Below, one piece after another: positions 46,867-58,610 of a stretch of 64,000 nt of DNA. Source of the stretch: Smallanthus sonchifolius. Lineage: Eukaryota; Streptophyta; Magnoliopsida; Asterales; Asteraceae. Below the pieces are notes generated by a model. It made no database searches and was not told the DNA's origin. It saw nothing but the letters and a program-made list of their open reading frames with translations. The DNA is taken from the NCBI GenBank assembly GCA_023525975.1, contig CM042029.1:83868849-83932848 (forward strand), read 5' to 3'. The position numbers and the translations under genes are program-made. Numbering within the stretch: the first letter of the stretch is position 1; every line of letters starts with the position of its first letter.

Positions 46867-49540
46867 TTGTGACAATCCGGACTTTTAGGGTTAACCCCGT
46901 TAGCAATCTAGTTAAGTACTAACCTAGTTAACCTGGTCTTAAACCCCAGGGACTATTTCTATCAAGAATGGAACTTAAACTTCAAGGATCAATTGAGTAA
47001 TTGAACAACTCTCTATTCTTTTAACTTTGGAAAGTCAAGCAAACAAGTTCTTAACCCAATTTAAACTCTAAGGACCATTTCTACGAGATTCGAAACTTAG
47101 AAACAGAAAAGTACAAGGACTAGTTATGTATATAACCCAAAATTGATTTCTATTGACTCTGAGAAAGTCAAAATCATATGTTTTGTTTCTGTTGACTTCT
47201 GGGAGTTAAACCCGTACACTTTTGGTCCCAGTTTGAATTCAAAATCGAAAATATTTGCGGATTGGTAACCGATATGCATATTAATGCCTAAAACGTTCAT
47301 CATCAAGTCTTTAATCAATGATATTACGTGCGAATTAAACCAATTAATGGATATTCAAGCCATAACCATCGAAACCGTCGATTCCTTCGTCAAATTCGAT
47401 GAATTCTTGTATTGCTTTCACAAATCAATCACCCGCTCACCTAAATCGCACGCCTCTGAAGCTTTTACGCAAGTCAATTTCACCGAAGTTGAAGACGGAG
47501 TTGCCAGAGACCAACCTTGCGCGAATCCGGAGCCCCTTTAGTCGAACACAGTTGATTCGACGTCCATTCTGGTAATTGATCTGATCCTTCGATTTGTTTC
47601 TGTGTCTAGATCAAAAGCCCTATCGCAATTGTGGCTTAGAACACCGAATTAACCATGAACAAATTCTAGGGTTCATGTACATTCAGGTTTAATCGAAATC
47701 CACTATAGACTCAATCTAAATTCAATTAAAAGGCATGGTTAGTTTCGAAATCTGATACTCTGTAAAAGCCCTATGCTAATTCAGTTTTTTAACATCTAAT
47801 CGATCACGAAGCGGATCTAGGGTTCATGTGGATTTCGGATTCGATCGAATACCGGTCTAGGCACGATCTTAATGCAATTAAACTATATGGTTAAACTCGT
47901 AAGCTCTCACTCATCGAAACCCCCCATGATTCCAACAACTTTTAATATCAGAACTTATCAAATCGATTTTGAGTTCAACATCTAGGGTTTCGATCATTCA
48001 GCTCATAATTAAACGATTCAAACTCGATTATTTTACAATTAAACTCACCCTCAGATTTGTTATACACCGATTAACTAAACCCCTGCACTTGCTTTATCAA
48101 TCGTGATCGAAATCTTGGGTTTTGGGTTCGGCTTGTATGGGGGGAAGAACTTGTTGTCGGGTATGGATAAAACCATTTTAGTTCGATTCCTGTCGCGATA
48201 CCCTAGCGGGCGGAGATGGTTAAAGCTTTGGACTCACACACAAGAGACCCTGGTTCGAAACCGGTCTCCTGTTTTATTTTTTTTTTTGGGTCGTTTTCTT
48301 GAACCATTTTAAAGTCAAAACCTATGTTATTATATTAATATATTATAAGGTTTTAACTCGGAAAATCTCCCGTAGACTCGGTTTAGTTTTATAACCCATT
48401 TTAATAATAATTCCCATAATTATAATAGTATATTATATTATTGTTCAAACCCTTGTTTCCGATTAAAATAATTATTTATATTATTTTCAGACTGTGACCT
48501 CGATTAAAAATAATATTTTATTATATTATTTTCACCACATTAATAATCTTGTGTAACTTTTCAAACTTATAAATAATGTAACTATTTATATTAATTACGC
48601 ACGTTTATGCTCTCGAACAAAAATAACATATTTATTATTTTATATTATGTTAATTAAAAACATTCGACGCAAGACGCTTTTATCTTAATTTAGAAATCCG
48701 TATTTTCGTAAACACGTTCGTTTACTCTTTGATCTTTAGAATGATTAAGACGTTGTAATCTTTCGCGTGTCGTCATAAATCCCATTATGTCCCTAATTAT
48801 TGTTTGTAATTCTAGGGCATATGTAAGCCATTGCAGGCTAACATTCGTGTACCAAATCTCATACTTGTGTGATACTACCTACTACGCAAATCAGGTGAGT
48901 TTCACGGCCCCTTTTCACTGTTTTAACCTGAGGGAGAAAACATGTCACAAACTATTTTGGATTATTGTATTCATATGTTATCAATGTTAAAGATAAGCGT
49001 AACACGTTATCACTGAAAGTCCTCAACACACATCAAACCGTTAATATGGATCTTAGCGATGTAATATTTAGTAGTACTACTGGGTTTGACAAATTTCACC
49101 CGCGTTAGTCACGCTAATTCGATTGGAGGTCGAACGGGTGAAATGTTAGCCTGCTCACATCGCCAGATTTGATAGACCTGGCAGGGGGCAAATAAACTTA
49201 AACAGTCAGCTTCGGTTGCGAGCGCTTTAGTAAGACATGAAACGTAGGTTAGCTACCTATAGATGCATATTGAATGTACAATAATCTGGAAAACATTTAT
49301 TTATATATTGAAACCTGTGAACTCACCAACCTCGTATTGACATCTTTTCTTACATGTTTTCTTAGGTCGCTAAGTTAAGGCACAGGTGTACGACTAGGAC
49401 ATGCATGGAGTCCTATATTTAATTTCTTGTTTAATAAGACGTTTGGACTGTTTTCATTTATCTTTTCTTACATGTTTTCTGTGGTGTTTTCCCCCTTTTA
49501 ATATGGTAACAAGAGAGCGCTTAAGTTGTTTCCTTCAAAT
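46867..49540 (+). mobile_element. Long LTR-like segment starting TGTGACAATCCGG
   Basis: The start TGTGACAATCCGGAC and the layout (gene-poor, about 2.6 kb, with ACTCACCAACCTCGTATTGACATC near the end) resemble long LTRs of plant gypsy elements. There is no internal coding region and the 3' end is not certain. A tRNA-like module is embedded at 48205-48290. The open frame at 47284-47541 has no recognisable domain and I do not call it a gene. Confidence 0.4.
48205..48290 (+). repeat. tRNA-like (SINE head) module
   Basis: An A-box-like TGGTTAAAGCTTTGG at 48217-48231 and a perfect B box GGTTCGAAACC at 48252-48262, then a T-run at about 48276-48287. No cloverleaf, anticodon arm or acceptor pairing of a working tRNA is evident. 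Confidence 0.5.
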
Positions 49541-49800
49541 TTGTTCAACTTCACAAACGTAGATGTCATATCTTTAACATAATCAACCATTGGTACTCAC
49601 ATAATCAACCATTTGATTGTCTAGAAAAAGTGATTGAAGGATGGTAGAGAATCAATAACCAGATAGTTTTTCTGTGGATCGTATTTAGTGAGCACTTTCC
49701 AAACCTCAAATATTTGTTATGAATTCAATTTCGATTTTAGGCTAACAGGTTTTGACGATGAAAAATGACTTCATCACATTTTATTAGGTTGGCAACTTTT
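49541..49800. other. Intergenic, no gene seen
   Basis: AT-rich, with a direct repeat of ACATAATCAACCAT (about 49576-49613). Confidence 0.3.
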
Positions 49801-49917
49801 TTTTTAAAGACAAATTTCTTAATTCCTGTTAGAAGTGATACTTGAACCCATGACCTTCTCAAATGTTTGTGTTCATAGAGGATTTTCATCTATCATTGGG
49901 CCACCAACCAATGGTAT
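49801..49917 (-). repeat. tRNA-derived SINE-like repeat, second copy
   Basis: Shares AAATTTCTTWATTCCT, ACTTGAACCCATGACCT, TAGAGGATTTTC and TTGGGCCACCAACC with 36241-36350. Minus-strand A and B boxes are recognisable. Confidence 0.45.
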
Positions 49918-50653
49918 TAGGTTGGCAAATGAAAACTAGTTTTACAAAGCAGTTAAATTTGGTAATGGATGAAAACCCGCTATACGTCCTATTCCGAATT
50001 AGTCGTTTATATAAGTGTGCACCCTAGATCTTCTAATTAACACATATTATAACTTAACTTGGAATCTTTTGGATAAATCTCAATCATATAAAATAATTGA
50101 TAGACACTAAAACTATAACTGTTTAAACATGTAATTGATAGACACTACATTTTTTCATCGTAAAGAACTTGCTTGGTAAACCATGAGAGAAAGTTAAGTT
50201 AACTAACTCATTAACAAATTGGGAAATGTTATGCATTTCAAACTTAACAAAGCAATTTTTATTTTCCATTTTGGCGAATTTCAAAGTGAGCCCCGTATTG
50301 TTGGCCATAGTCAAATTCTAACCAATTAACTTCAAAATTCAATAAAAATATAATAAAGCAATCACGACACATAAGAGCAAGTTGTGTGAGATGGTTGTCA
50401 CTATATATTGAGGATAGTCTCATGTTTAATTAGAGATAAGTTTAATCAATAATCACATGTGGAGTGGAGGATGATTTTATTTGAACTATTCTCTAGTTTA
50501 TTCTTATCACGAAACAGATAAAGTCAAACTTTGAAACTAAATTAAATAAGTCAATTTTCAGCAATTAACTATTTATAAACCAGCTGTGCCATAAAATCAA
50601 AGACTTAATTAATTAATAGAAACCTGTTTTAGAAGGAATGAGTTTTAATATCT
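49918..50653. other. Intergenic, no gene seen
   Basis: AT-rich; no coding or RNA feature is supported. Confidence 0.35.
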
Positions 50654-50661
50654 AATATTTG

Positions 50662-51239
50662 CAATGTTTTAAAAACCGATTCAAACCGTCTGGTAATACC
50701 AGTTAAACCAGATTTCGATCACTTGCCCAGTAAGTTTGAGTCTGGTAAATTGGAAGAACGGTTTGTAACATGAACCGCCGGTATTATGGATAATATCAGG
50801 TTAGATCGTTGTACCGGTTTTAAGCCAAAGTAAAATTTTAGGTTTAAAACAAAAAAAATTAAGTTTTAGCGGCCCGATAAAAAAACTTTTAACCTAGCCA
50901 GTAGCCATCGAAAGATTAGTCCATTCCTAATCCGCCTTTCCTCTTCCTGCATCGTTCGATCAAACCTCCTCGATCAATTGTCCACTTTTATTTAAAAAAA
51001 ACTTTGTTGAAAAATTGAGTGCTTTTAGATTACTTTTTGTTTATGGATTAACTTTCGGATTATTTTTTATTATGGAATCATGTACTTTTGGATTATTTTT
51101 TGAGTTGGAGTTGCATTTTTATAGAATTATAGGGTTAACTAGTCAAAATGGTTGAACCGTCTGGTACAACCCAGTACAACCGATCGAACCATTTCTGAGC
51201 CCAACCCAGTACGATTGAAAACCGGTTTTTAAAGCATTA
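50662..51239. mobile_element. ACCGG-family hAT-like MITE with 8-bp duplication
   Basis: 578 bp. The left end CAATGTTTTAAAAACCG pairs with the reversed right end TAATGCTTTAAAAACCG. A perfect 8-bp direct repeat AATATTTG lies at 50654-50661 and 51240-51247, which supports the hAT superfamily. The interior has many AACCGGTT-like words near the ends and no coding frame. Confidence 0.82.
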
Positions 51240-51359
51240 AATATTTGACGTCTAACAAATAAATAGACCATGATTTGTAGTGATTTATAGTGGCAAAGTA
51301 AGAAAGGAAGAAACTGAGCTAAATATAATTATAAAATAACATCTTTTTAAAATGTAATA

Positions 51360-52500
51360 GTTAGCGTGATTTTAGGGGAAAAAGATCAAAGTCTATTGTC
51401 GGTGTCGAAGTATCGATCAAAGATAGAGTTTGTGTGTTCTTAATTACTTAAGACTATCTAGGGTAAGCAGGGTATCGAACTACGAAGGGTTGGTGGTTGG
51501 AGAATAACGAGAATTGATTACAAGACATCATGTAAATGGAATTGTTTGATTGATTGTTATTAGTATGAACTTTTGCATACAATTATGATCACTACGACTT
51601 AAATAAAGAAATGTAAAGAATGAACATAACCAAGCTTGAGTTTGATTTCACATATATTAGTTCTCTACCAAATTAGAAGGTCACATAGACTTGATCTTGA
51701 TTATAAGACGATGTACAATTGGAAGACCTAAACATGCATGACTAAACTTTTAACAAATGACACCAATAAAGTTAGTCTATACGAACTGATCTCTAGCAAT
51801 TATCAATACAATAACATAAACTACAACATACATTCCCACCTTTAACGATTAAACACTGATTAAGAAGAATACATGAAATAGAATTGATTATTGTATGTCT
51901 TAACAACAAATATTTTAAATAAACACATGAGCACATTACATTCAACAAACACAATGAAATTCATGTCTAATACATAAAAGAACTCAAATTGAACTAAAAG
52001 AATGACAAACCTACACCTGGTTATGATTAAAGATGCCTTAGCCACCAATGTTCATGATTAATGAGGATACGTTGCGATTTTAGAAAACAATTGATACAGA
52101 TTTGATGTTAGAATACTTTTTCATTGAGTCTCTTTCGTCTCCCTTTGTTGTATGTATAGCCTCCCAAGATGATAGATATGAAAGAATGGCCGAATTCCTC
52201 CTCAAAAACTAAAGAAAACCAACTAAAAACTGCCCTGAAACCGTTCCGGGCGTATGGTGCACTCCAAATGCTCTGTAAGACTCCCCTTTTTGACTTCTTA
52301 GGCGCATCATACGCCGTATGGACATATGATACGCTCGGCTGGATATCCCACTCTTGTTTTTACTTCCTTTTATCCAGAAGTAATGCTTGCCATCCATAGC
52401 TTCCCTACATGCATACATATAACCAAGTGACTAGATTCCAATGCATTTAATAGTTAAATCTATAAATAAACATCATTACATATGAACATTAATCCACACA
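51360..52500 (-). mobile_element. Retrotransposon LTR relic, probably minus strand
   Basis: The style (GATTAATGAGGATACGTTGCG, CTTAGCCACCAATGTTCATG, ATTATCAATACAATAACATAAAC) and the GC-richer GCATCATACGCCGTATGG segment at about 52240-52340 resemble LTR and leader sequence of Tat/Ogre-type gypsy elements. Borders are not found and this is tentative. Confidence 0.3.
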
Positions 52501-52711
52501 TCATCTATACATAAATATAAGAAAAAAAACAGGTTTTAGGAAAAAAAAAACTTGCATTTCTAAATTTTAATATATAATAGAATTCGGTTTTAGATGTATT
52601 AGAAATGATTTTGGGAGAAAACCCGAACTCTGTTTTAATAATAATTTTTTTAAAATGAATATAAGAACTTTTTCTTTTTGAAATGGGTTGTAAGTTACAA
52701 CTTGTAACGGA

Positions 52712-53139
52712 TCTTTTAATTACCTTAGAGACACTTTTTAATTAAGTATTACAAAAGGAGTCGTTCCAATTCAAATTGTGACAAGTTTTAAATTTATAGG
52801 TGTTCGTGACTTTTCCCTGACTTGATTTGACGAATGAAAACGTTGTCGCTAATTCAAATGCCGACAACTTTTTAAGCGAGTGACACGACTTCAAGAGGTG
52901 TTGATAGGTAAAAGTTGTCGCCAGTTTAAATAACGACAACTTTTTGAGTGAGTGAAATGGCTTGAAGGGGTGTTGATACGTAGAAATTGTCACCAATTCA
53001 ATTGGTGACAACTATCCTCGTACCTAACAACTGTTTCATTCAATGACTCACTACAAATTTGAAACATGTCACCAATTCAAATGGCGACAACCCCTTTTGT
53101 ACCATTAAATAAAAACAGTCTCTAAGGTGATTAAAGACT
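52712..53139. mobile_element. Small TIR element built on about 85-bp tandem repeats
   Basis: The inverted ends TTTAATTACCTTAGAGACAC and the reversed TTTAATCACCTTAGAGACTG enclose three to four imperfect tandem units of about 80-90 bp (GTCGCCAATTCAAATGGCGACAAC-type). Each unit contains a small palindrome. No duplication could be read with certainty and there is no coding frame. Confidence 0.6.
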
Positions 53140-53148
53140 CCCTACGAC

Positions 53149-53935
53149 CGGGCCGGTCCTGAGATTCCTAAAAATGTTTTGGGCCCAGGACATTTAAAAA
53201 GACGGGCCCCATAATATAAACTTATAATGGCATAATAAAAAACTATAACAAACAATAACGATTATTTTGTTATTTTTTAATAAGTTTGAAAATCTAGTGG
53301 CCTTTTTTTAATTTCTAAGTGGGTTAATAAGATAAATGGATAATACAAGTAGTGGGCATTTTTTTAATTTCTAAGTGGGTTAATAGTACATAATAAAACG
53401 TATGAAGTTGTCACGACTCGGTCATAGAGTTCGAAAAATAGATAAATTGTGGCGCAAATAGGAGTTAACATTGAAACGATAAATTCGTTAAAGTTGAGGT
53501 GGTAAAATTAACAATTTACAAAGCTAGGGGTGAGTTTTGTCATTTTACCAAAGTGGAGGGAGAAGTGTCAAATTACCAATTTATAAAGTTAGGGGTAAGT
53601 TATGTCATTTTCGTAAAGTCAGAGGTGTCAGATTAATAATTACAAAGTTTTGGGTGACTTTTGTAATTTAACTAAAGTTATGAGGAGCAATGATTTATTT
53701 TAAAAAGAAGAAAAATAAAAAGGAAGGCTGGAATCGAACCTGCAACCTACTTGAGTGGAAGAACATTAATAAGTAATTTAAAACCAACCAATCTAACTCA
53801 AGTTTTTTGTAATATTTTAAAACATAAAACATGTAATTGGAAGAGACAATCTAGAAGGTCAAACTCAAGTAATTTTTTTTAAAAAATTTCAAGCCCCGGA
53901 TGATCGATCTCCCCGCCCCCTTAGGGCCGCCCCTG
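53149..53935. mobile_element. Non-autonomous hAT element, 787 bp
   Basis: The left end CGGGCCGGTCCTGAGATT and reversed right end CAGGGGCGGCCCTAAG follow a common plant hAT MITE. The flanks CCTACGAC (53141-53148) and CCTACGGC (53936-53943) match at 7 of 8 bases. Interior repeats GTGAGTTTTGTCATTTTACC occur three times. No transposase. Confidence 0.72.
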
Positions 53936-53943
53936 CCTACGGC

Positions 53944-54837
53944 CAATTTATGAAAAAATAATCTTTGCCTACCTACTAAACGTTTCCATTGCTTTAAAAT
54001 CAGAGTTCTGTTAATTATAAAATAGGAATGTATTTCCCAACTATATATGCTGAAACTATATATATTAATTATAATCGGATTATATTAGCTTGAGTTCATT
54101 GTGAAGGGTTTATATATCATAACTGTAGTTTTTAAAATTACAACTCAAAACGATAGCTTAGTAGCATTTAAGCATCTTCAAGGAGACATCATCTTGGTTA
54201 AATATTGGTGTATTTCATAATCAAAATATTAAAGGCTTAAATCTTATAAGATGCAGATTATGGAACTACGTACACATGAATAAGTATTTACAATATGTAA
54301 ATATTTAATTGCATCATGATTTTTTGATGTGAGTACATAACAAAAATAAGTATATAATATGTAATTTATTAAGGATTTTCCATTTCACGTGGTAACATAG
54401 CGGCGAATTTTCTTGCAAAAAACAAGGTAGTTTTAGATTGTGTGTTTCAAAATGTCAGAAAACATTCTCACATGGTCACATGGACTTTTGCTTATATTCG
54501 GTTTCACATTTCTTCAACAAACAACCATCTTGCAAAAAAGAAATGATAAATAATGTAAAAAGTAAATTATTAAATCCAATTTACAATAAGAAAAAGTGGA
54601 TGATTCAAGAACAGTAATACATATGGGGAAAGCCGAAAGCAGTCAATGCCTACAACTTATGATGACAGGAAACACAACTTGTAAATAAACTTGAAGGGCC
54701 AGTTTTGTTTGATAAAATTTAGTTTTTAATCTAAATTTATAATTTATACTAATACGCAAATAAAAATAAATATATCACACTGAGAATATATATAAAACAT
54801 TATATATTTAAAGTTATAAAAATTGTATATAAACCCC
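53944..54837. other. Intergenic, no gene seen
   Basis: AT-rich; no supported feature. Confidence 0.35.
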
Positions 54838-55990
54838 CAAGATGCTCATACGACGTTTCCGAATCCACATAAAGCTATTTCTACGAAGAGTCAATGATCT
54901 TGAGAGAGATGCTACTTTTCATGTTAGGAAGGGAAGCTAGAGGTAGAAGGGTCTTTACAACTTTACAAAAGTGAGCATTCGCCATCCGTCAATTAGCATA
55001 CAATACCTTATCCGACTCATGTGATGAGTATTTGAAGATGTCTTAGAAAACTTCATGGAATTGTGTTTATAGTTCTTTTTTGTAAAGGTGTAATAAAGCT
55101 CTATGACAAATAGTTTTTACGTAAACCGATGTGGAGTAACATTCAATAATTGTATGATGTGCATGACTTTCCTAGAATGCTTGGTATTATTAATTGCATG
55201 CATTGAGAGTGGAAAAATTACCCTTACACATGGTGAGGTCAGTACATGTGAGGATCCATACCCTGACGATAATGCTAGGTGCAGTGGCAACACATGATAT
55301 ATGGATTTGACATTCATTTATTGGTGTTGATGGTACCAATAATGACATCAATGTTCTTGCCCAGGTGTTATTCAACAACATCATAATTGGAGTAGTACCT
55401 GAGTCATCGTTTGAACTTAGAGGAGTGGAGTATAAGAACGAGTATTATCTTGCCGATGGAATATATATCTCGACTATTATGTATTTATCAAATCATACAC
55501 ATGTCCACTAACTAAAAAATGAAAAAAATAATATTTCAAATGAGCTCAATAAGCAACAAGGAAGGATGTGAAGCAAACATTTGGTGTTCTCAAGAAACCG
55601 TGGTATATAGTGAAACATCCGACACGAGCATGGTGACCTGAAAAAACAAGGATCACAATATAATACATAATATGATTCTCGAAGATGAAGTGCAGTCTAT
55701 TTTTCGATATGATGAAGACGACATTCAACCGCCTTATAAAGAAATTGATGATTAACAAAAAGAAGCTAATATTTGGGAATTACATAACCGAGAAACATGT
55801 GACAACCTTCACACAAATTTGGTGAAACATATCGGCACAATTTGGGAATTACATAACCGAGAAACATGTGACAACCTTCACACACAAATTTGGTGGAACA
55901 TATCGGCTCAATTCAGGAATTACCTAGTGACGACTAAGACTAGGGTTAAAAATGGAGCGACAGATGATGATATGACGTTAAGACGGCAAA
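54838..55990 (+). pseudogene. PIF/Harbinger-type transposase (plant transposon protein) pseudogene
   Basis: Broken + strand frames line up in order with the Plant_tran/DDE_Tnp_4 nuclease family. First RRFRIHIKLFLRRVNDLERD; then the helical LYNFTKVSIRHPS segment; GTNNDINVLAQVLFNN with the conserved NDINVL; GVEYKNEYYLADGIY with the conserved YYLADGIY; and QQGRDVKQTFGVLKKPWYIV with the conserved KDVERAFGVL-like block. Several stops and frameshifts make it inactive. At the end a 69-bp unit (TTTGGGAATTACATAACC) is duplicated in tandem (starts 55772 and 55841). Element ends were not found. Confidence 0.75.
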
Positions 55991-56253
55991 AGATGTTGCA
56001 AAGTAAAAGATGAGTATAACACATGGTCTCACGACAATTAGAACACCCAAAACTCTCTCTCTATCTCTCACATAAACATGTTTGAGGATGTCTTTCACAA
56101 AACCGGCTGACTTTCATGTCTCGTCAACATCTCACCCTCTCTATATTGGAGATGATTTTAGTTGGAAACATCAATGCCTCGAAATCGTTATGTGTTTATC
56201 TCCTAGAATTCTTTATGCATGTTTTGTTAATCCTTTGATCATCACCATTCTCA
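55991..56253. other. Intergenic, no gene seen
   Basis: Short AT-rich stretch between the transposase relic and the CACTA element, including a (CTCTAT)-type run near 56050. Confidence 0.3.
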
Positions 56254-56714
56254 TGGCACTACAAGAATTTTAGGCAGATTCAACGACCTTTCTCGATGAC
56301 ATGTCGTCGAGATAGGCTTTCTTGACGACATGTCGTCGATATTGCTTCCGTCGGCAAAGCTTCGTCGAGACAGCTTAAAATGTCGTCGATAATTAGTCGT
56401 CGAGACAAGTATGCCTTTTCTCGACGACATGTCGTCGAGAAAGGTTTGTCGGGAAAAGTTTTTTGCCGTTTAAAAATAAAGATAAAATAAATTTAAAATC
56501 CCTCAATCTCGACGACATGTCGTCAAGAAAGGGTTGTTGGGAAAAGTTTTTAAATTTTTTTTTTTATAAATTTTATAAATATCTAGATTTTTAAACTAAA
56601 CAAACATTCAGAACCTGTTATATACATTAAAACATATTACATAAAACATTCAATAAAAATAAATATAATGTGTAAGTTATTACAAATCGTTTAAATAAAA
56701 TATTACAACCAAGA

Positions 56715-57011
56715 TTAATCATCTTCATCGTCGTCATCTTGGTTGCCGGATCGGCTACGGTCCCCTTGCATCTGTTTGACGGTCTCATTTAGTTGCCGGA
56801 TTTGTTCTTTCAATTCGTTGAATTGAGAGTCGGACAAATACGAAATATTAGTGGGTATGTTTCTTACTTTTTGTCCAACCCCTCGGCTCCAACCGCGTCT
56901 CTCACCAAGGGTACATCGTAGTACCTCTTTCTCATCAACCTCTTCGCCGACTTGTTGCATCCGGGTCAACTCTTCTTGAATTGAATTATGTAATAAACAA
57001 GAAATACACAT
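56715..57011 (-). pseudogene. Remnant ORF of the CACTA element (transposase-associated C-terminus)
   Basis: A 98-codon frame opens at an ATG and ends in an acidic tail. LRCTLGERRGWSRGVGQKVR and the C-terminal coiled coil (FNELKEQIRQLNETVKQM) resemble the C-terminal part of plant En/Spm-type 'Transposase_24' proteins, from memory. The catalytic region is absent. The same ORF type is found decayed at 31900-32215. It lies inside the CACTA element near its left end. Confidence 0.5.
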
Positions 57012-57210
57012 ATATCAAAAAAAAATTAAAAATCCGGCAGCATAACTATTGTAAATTGATAACCAACCAGTTTAACAATACTCAATAAACATAATAATTC
57101 AACAAAACTCAATAAAAACCTATAATAACACCAACAATAACCAATATGATTAATATTCTAGTGGATTTCCCAAACTACAAATACAATATACAAACTTGAT
57201 ACGCAAATAA

Positions 57211-58610
57211 TACAAATACTCAAATAAAAAATACATACAAATATTTAGGTCAAAACAAGTGAAACAGTTCGTGTTCGAATTACTAACATATATACATGCA
57301 TACATTCATCTATATTCATACAAACCATACATCATAAAAAATAAATAACAACATACAATTTATACAAATAATACATACATAACACCACCAATAATACATC
57401 TATACAAACCTACAATTCACCAATTTCACAAATAATGCATACATCTATATATTTATACATCTATACAAACCTACAATTTCACAAATAATACATACATCTA
57501 TACAAATTAACCATCAATTTCACAAATAATACATACATTTATATATTCATCTATATCATCCAAATAAATAACAATTAGAACAACTATACAAAACTAAATT
57601 TCACAAAACTACATACCCAAATACACTAATTTTCACACAAGTATATACATATTACCTCCGAATTCGTTCTTGAAACGACGAGAGTCGTCGGGAAAACCTC
57701 AATCTAGCTTCCAATCCGTTCACTTAACCAAAAACCTCACCTACACAAGATTTATATTAAAAATTTTCAATTATAATGGAAAATTACTAACAAAAAGTCA
57801 CAATAGAGTCACATACCCAAATAAATTATAAACGCAAATATTCGGGTCAAAACAAGTGACACGGCTCGTATTCAAATTACTAACATATATACATACATAC
57901 ATTCATTTATATTTATTCAAATCGTACATTTCACAAAAAATAAATAACAACCATATATTCATCTACATTCATACAAATACTCAAATAAAAAATACATACA
58001 AATATTCGGGTCAAAACAAGTGAAACAGTTCGTGTTCGAATTACTAACATATATACATGCATACATTCATCTATATTCATACAAACCATACATCACAAAA
58101 AATAAATAACAACATACAATTCATACAAATAATACATACATAACACCACCAATAATACATCTATACAAACCTACAATTCACCAATTTCACAAATAATGCA
58201 TACATATATACAAACCTATAATTTCAAAAATAATACATACATCTATACAAATTAACCATCAGTTTCACAAATAATACATACATTTATATATTCATCTATA
58301 TTATCCAAATAAATAACAATTAGAACAACTATACAAAACTAAATTTCACAAATATATATACCTATTAGTAAAGTATTACACATACATCTATACAAAACTA
58401 CATACCCAAATACACTAATTTTCACACAAATATATACATATTACCTCCGAATTCGTTCTTGAACCAACGAGAAATCGTCGGAAAAGCCTCATCGTCGGAA
58501 AAGCCTCAATCTAGCTTCCAATCCGTTCACTTAACTAAAAACCTCACCTACACAAGATTTATATTAAAAATTTTCAATTATAATGGAAAATTACTAAAAA
58601 AAAGTCAAAA
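57211..58610. repeat. Large tandem duplication inside the CACTA element
   Basis: The first unit (about 57211-57800) and second unit (about 57972-58610) share long near-identical stretches, e.g. TACAAATACTCAAATAAAAA and TTACCTCCGAATTCGTTCTT. The period is about 761 bp at the start and about 790 at the end, so small indels have accumulated. AT-rich and non-coding. Confidence 0.8.

Noticed and set aside
47284..47541. Possible short gene (85 codons)
   Set aside because: Lies in a presumed LTR, composition is ordinary, no domain or signal peptide is seen.
48205..48290. Functional tRNA gene
   Set aside because: Only A/B-box-like words are present; no acceptor stem pairing or anticodon arm could be recognised.
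52160..52420. Open frames with Trp/Ser-rich products on both strands
   Set aside because: The segment looks like retrotransposon leader or LTR sequence; no conserved protein motif.
56300..56530. CRISPR-like array of palindromic repeats
   Set aside because: The repeats are subterminal to CACTA ends in a plant genome, with unequal spacers and no cas genes.
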